Assembly: GCF_010233585.1 (NCBI RefSeq)
Contig: NZ_CP045997.1
Span: 10,258,074 to 10,295,093, forward strand
Direction: 5' to 3'
Length of the DNA: 37,020 bases
Source: Spirosoma endbachense
Lineage (GTDB): Bacteria > Bacteroidota > Bacteroidia > Cytophagales > Spirosomataceae
Shown here: in pieces, positions 34,915-37,020 of the stretch
Layout: each line of letters opens with the position of its first letter
How positions within the stretch are numbered: position 1 is the stretch's first letter
Program-made: the position numbers and the translations under genes
Notes under the pieces: model-generated
Seen by the model: the letters and a program-made list of their open reading frames with translations, nothing else
What the model was told of the DNA's origin: nothing
Database searches by the model: none

Positions 34915-34952
34915 GTCGGGCAACGAACGAGTTCATTTGTTCGTTGCCCGAC
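34915..34952 (+). terminator. Hairpin after the small secreted-protein gene
   Basis: GTCGGGCAACGAAC and GTTCGTTGCCCGAC form perfect 14-bp arms around a 10-nt loop, starting 9 nt after the stop codon. No U-tract follows, so termination efficiency is uncertain. Confidence 0.65.
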
Positions 34953-35027
34953 AGATTAATAAAGGGGTTGAGGGGTAAATTTTTGTCGTTGCGCGCTTTG
35001 ATCAGCGTACGTGTAAAGCTTACCTTC

Positions 35028-36479
35028 ATGCAATCCAACAGACGCAAATTCATAAAAAGCCTGTCGGCGGCTTCGGCGCTGGTCGCAACAGAGAGCGTAG
35101 CCCGACCATTCGGGATGCCGTCCTACATCCCGAATTTGATGAAAATCAGTCCGAACGACAAAATTCGGCTGGCCACGATCGGCATGGGAATTCAGGGCAA
35201 CTTCGATACCAGAGCGGCTCTGCGCAACCCCGATGTCGAATTGGTTGGTGTGTCTGATCTGTACGATGGTCGGCTTGAACACGCTAAAACTGCATTCGGT
35301 AAAGACAAAGAGCTTTTCGCCACCCGCGATTATCGCGAAATTCTGGCCCGCCCTGACATCGATGCTGTTATTGTCGTTGTGCCCGACCACTGGCACGACC
35401 ACATTACCATTGCTGCCCTCAAGGCAGGTAAGAACGTCTATTGCGAGAAACCGATGGTACAGCACCTGAGCGAGGGGAAAGCGGTGATCGATGCCTGGAA
35501 GAAATCAGGAAAGACGATGCAGGTGGGTAGCCAGCGCATTAGCAGTGCCGCCTTTCAGGAAGCCAAACGACTCGTTGATGCTGGCGAAATTGGCCCGATT
35601 AACTATATCGAATCGAATAACGATCGTTTCAATGCCATTGGCGCCTGGCAATATTCCATTCCACCCGACGCATCGACCCAAACTCTTGACTGGGATCGCT
35701 TTCTGGGCGATGCCCCCAAGCGTCCATTTGATGCCAAACGCTTTTTCCGCTGGAGGAACTACAAAGACTACGGCACGGGCGTCGCAGGTGATTTGTTCAT
35801 CCACTTGATTACGGGTGTTCATTTCGTTACAAATACACTCGGCCCAACGCGCATCTACTCGTCTGGAAATCTTGCCTACTGGAAAGATGGGCGTGATGTA
35901 CCTGATGTCATGTCGTGCATTATGGACTATCCCAAAACCGACCAGCACGAAGCCTTCCAGATGGTTTTGCGGGTAAATTTTGCCAATGCAGGTAAAATCA
36001 ACGACGTAACGCGGATCATTGGTAGCGAAGGACAGATCGAGTTTTCGGAAAACAACCTTATCATGACCAAGAAGAAACTGCCCGTTGCTCCGGGTTACGG
36101 CGGCTACGATAGTTTCTTTACGTTTACCGAGCCTGTACAACAGGAATTTGTGAAGCAATACGACGTACAGTATCCGCCCGAAACGCGCACAGCAGAACCT
36201 GTGAAGGAAGTGAAGTTTGAAGCACCGAAAGATGACGATGCCCATGCTAAACACTTCGCCAATTTCTTCGAAAATGTGCGTCTTGGAAGCCAGGGAACCG
36301 TTGAAGATCCGGTATTCGGTTTCCGGGCAGCGGCTCCGGTACTAGCCTGTAATGAAAGCTATTTTGAGCAGAAGGTCGTTTACTGGGACCCTGTCACGAT
36401 GACCCAGAAAAACCCGACCGCTAAAACAACGCCCAAGAAAACGCTTGCCTCAGCCAAAGCAACGGCAAAAAAATCGTAA
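35028..36479 (+). CDS. Exported Gfo/Idh/MocA-family oxidoreductase
   Basis: About 483 residues. The N-terminus has a twin-arginine signal (NRRKFIKSLSAASAL), followed by a Rossmann fold (RLATIGMGIQGN), the EKPM motif in NVYCEKPMVQHLSEG, and a C-terminal dehydrogenase domain with GVAGDLFIHLITGVHF. This family oxidises or epimerises sugars and cyclitols with NAD(P); Tat-exported members probably carry a bound cofactor. The tail after about residue 460 is Lys-, Thr- and Ala-rich low-complexity sequence. ATG 35028 is used; TTG 34944 would add 28 residues reading through the preceding hairpin. A strong terminator follows. Confidence 0.92.
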   Translation: MQSNRRKFIKSLSAASALVATESVARPFGMPSYIPNLMKISPNDKIRLATIGMGIQGNFDTRAALRNPDVELVGVSDLYDGRLEHAKTAFGKDKELFATRDYREILARPDIDAVIVVVPDHWHDHITIAALKAGKNVYCEKPMVQHLSEGKAVIDAWKKSGKTMQVGSQRISSAAFQEAKRLVDAGEIGPINYIESNNDRFNAIGAWQYSIPPDASTQTLDWDRFLGDAPKRPFDAKRFFRWRNYKDYGTGVAGDLFIHLITGVHFVTNTLGPTRIYSSGNLAYWKDGRDVPDVMSCIMDYPKTDQHEAFQMVLRVNFANAGKINDVTRIIGSEGQIEFSENNLIMTKKKLPVAPGYGGYDSFFTFTEPVQQEFVKQYDVQYPPETRTAEPVKEVKFEAPKDDDAHAKHFANFFENVRLGSQGTVEDPVFGFRAAAPVLACNESYFEQKVVYWDPVTMTQKNPTAKTTPKKTLASAKATAKKS

Positions 36480-36496
36480 ACCATCCTCTTTTCAGG

Positions 36497-36541
36497 AAGC
36501 ACCCCACCAAAGAAATTCATATTTTCTGGTGGGGTGCTTTT
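36497..36541 (+). terminator. Rho-independent terminator of the Gfo/Idh/MocA gene
   Basis: AAGCACCCCACCA (36497-36509) and TGGTGGGGTGCTT (36527-36539) are perfect 13-bp arms around a 17-nt loop, followed by T residues to 36541. It starts 17 nt after the stop codon. Confidence 0.85.
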
Positions 36542-36619
36542 GTGTTGGTAAGCTCTTGAAAACCAAGGGTGGATTTTCCTGTGTATATATTCTGTCGTTC
36601 GTCAGAATTTTTAATTAGT

Positions 36620-36970
36620 ATGGAAAACTCCACCACTACACTTACCCGCCCACGCCAGCACAGATTAAGTTGGCAACTTGGACGCGTCTGCTTACTGGCG
36701 CTTACGCTCTGGATTATAGTAGATTTATCGATACCAGTACGACATGATCTGAGCCAGTTCGACGCGCGAGCGGTATCAATGATGGAAACTGCGATGTGGC
36801 GATCCTACTATGAAAAGAAACCCGTTTTATTGTTCTGGCAGTTGTCGACATGTATGCGACAGCAATTTCATGCCCCATTCTGGCGGTCATTCAAACTAGT
36901 ACTCTTCCAATTTAATCCTTACATCAACTTGGATTACAAGCCGGATTCACCTGCTCATACCACCGCTTGA
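36620..36970 (+). pseudogene. Probably truncated membrane-anchored protein, unknown family
   Basis: From ATG 36620 the frame gives 116 residues with one membrane segment (CLLALTLWIIVDLSI) and then HDLSQFDARAVSMMETAMWRSYYEKKPVLLFWQL (in part) and FHAPFWRSF. From memory, a conserved family of unknown function with MWRSYY, LFWQL and PFWRS segments continues for roughly another 100-150 residues after FWRS. Here the sequence after FWRSFK loses that pattern and stops 26 residues later, overlapping a minus-strand partial gene. A disruption near 36895 is the simplest reading. ATG 36569-frame TTG-type starts upstream add nothing recognisable. Confidence 0.5.
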
Positions 36971-37019
36971 GTTTGGTTTCCGCTGTAACTGCGGTAAAAC
37001 TCCAATGCACCTTCACAGC
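36924..37019 (-). CDS. C-terminus of a minus-strand gene, possibly an IS630-type transposase
   Basis: The minus strand is open from the right edge to a stop at 36924-36926, encoding 31 residues including KVHWSFTAVTAETKLKRWY. The pattern W-x-F-T-x(3)-A-x(2)-K-L-x-R-x-Y resembles my recollection of the C-terminal tail of IS630-family transposases. The stretch is too short to be sure. If true, the element inserted in the neighbouring plus-strand gene. Confidence 0.3.
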   Translation of the reverse strand, partial: AVKVHWSFTAVTAETKLKRWYEQVNPACNPS

Positions 37020-37020
37020 A

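Noticed and set aside
34944..35027. Longer start (TTG) for the Gfo/Idh/MocA gene
   Set aside because: It would begin inside a hairpin and place 28 residues before the Tat signal; ATG 35028 is better.
35505..36254. 249-residue minus-strand frame
   Set aside because: Antisense shadow of the Gfo/Idh/MocA gene with no recognisable domain.
1..37020. CRISPR arrays, tRNA and rRNA genes
   Set aside because: No regularly spaced direct repeats and no tRNA- or rRNA-like sequence noticed on either strand by eye.

Overview
The window is about 37 kb of chromosomal DNA from a member of the Bacteroidota, most likely Cytophagales close to Spirosoma or a related genus. The reasons are a GC content near 50%, lipoprotein and Tat-type export signals on many enzymes, a Nudix-type arabinose regulator, LytTR/His_kinase two-component genes, and occasional TAnnTTTG promoter boxes. 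The genus is inferred from gene content, not from a marker gene.

Left part (1-12.7 kb) is mostly housekeeping. The edge cuts an IS701/IS4-like transposase, whose N-terminus is visible. Next to it, on the minus strand, is a fatty-acid oxidation block: a MarR regulator, a nucleotidyltransferase-like gene and a fused 3-hydroxyacyl-CoA dehydrogenase/enoyl-CoA hydratase. Then come a TlpA-like thioredoxin lipoprotein, a stand-alone rsmH, an FHA-PrsW membrane protease, a YifB/ComM AAA ATPase, an exported NIF3-like protein, an amidohydrolase and a group II truncated haemoglobin.

Middle part (12.8-27.8 kb) is the most coherent region, an L-arabinose/arabinan utilisation locus on the minus strand. In order of transcription it runs araR (Nudix-HTH regulator), araB, araA, a GH51 arabinofuranosidase, araD, a sodium/sugar symporter and an aldose 1-epimerase lipoprotein. 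A 1184-residue ThuA/sugar-dehydrogenase/PKD/cytochrome c protein follows. The GH51 enzyme would release arabinose, the epimerase would interconvert anomers, the symporter would import the sugar, and AraA, AraB and AraD would convert it to D-xylulose-5-phosphate. A 21-bp partial palindrome, ATAGTGT-N7-ACACAAT, occurs upstream of both araB and araR and nowhere else I noticed; it is my candidate AraR operator. A GH125 exo-mannosidase diverges from araR, with a long inverted repeat in its leader. Most intergenic gaps of the ara locus hold strong hairpins.

Right part (27.8-37 kb) is accessory. It contains small membrane and secreted proteins of unknown function, an SGNH hydrolase with membrane segments, about 680 bp without a credible gene but with a cluster of REP-like hairpins, a Tat-exported TIM-barrel sugar-phosphate isomerase/epimerase-like protein, a LytTR response regulator and histidine kinase pair, and a Tat-exported Gfo/Idh/MocA oxidoreductase. 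At the right edge a gene of unknown function looks cut short, next to the C-terminus of a minus-strand gene that may be another transposase.

I saw no rRNA, tRNA or CRISPR array. I did not find a clearly new biological system. The most testable new points are the AraR operator pair, the REP-like cluster, the FHA-PrsW fusion and the GH125 leader structure.
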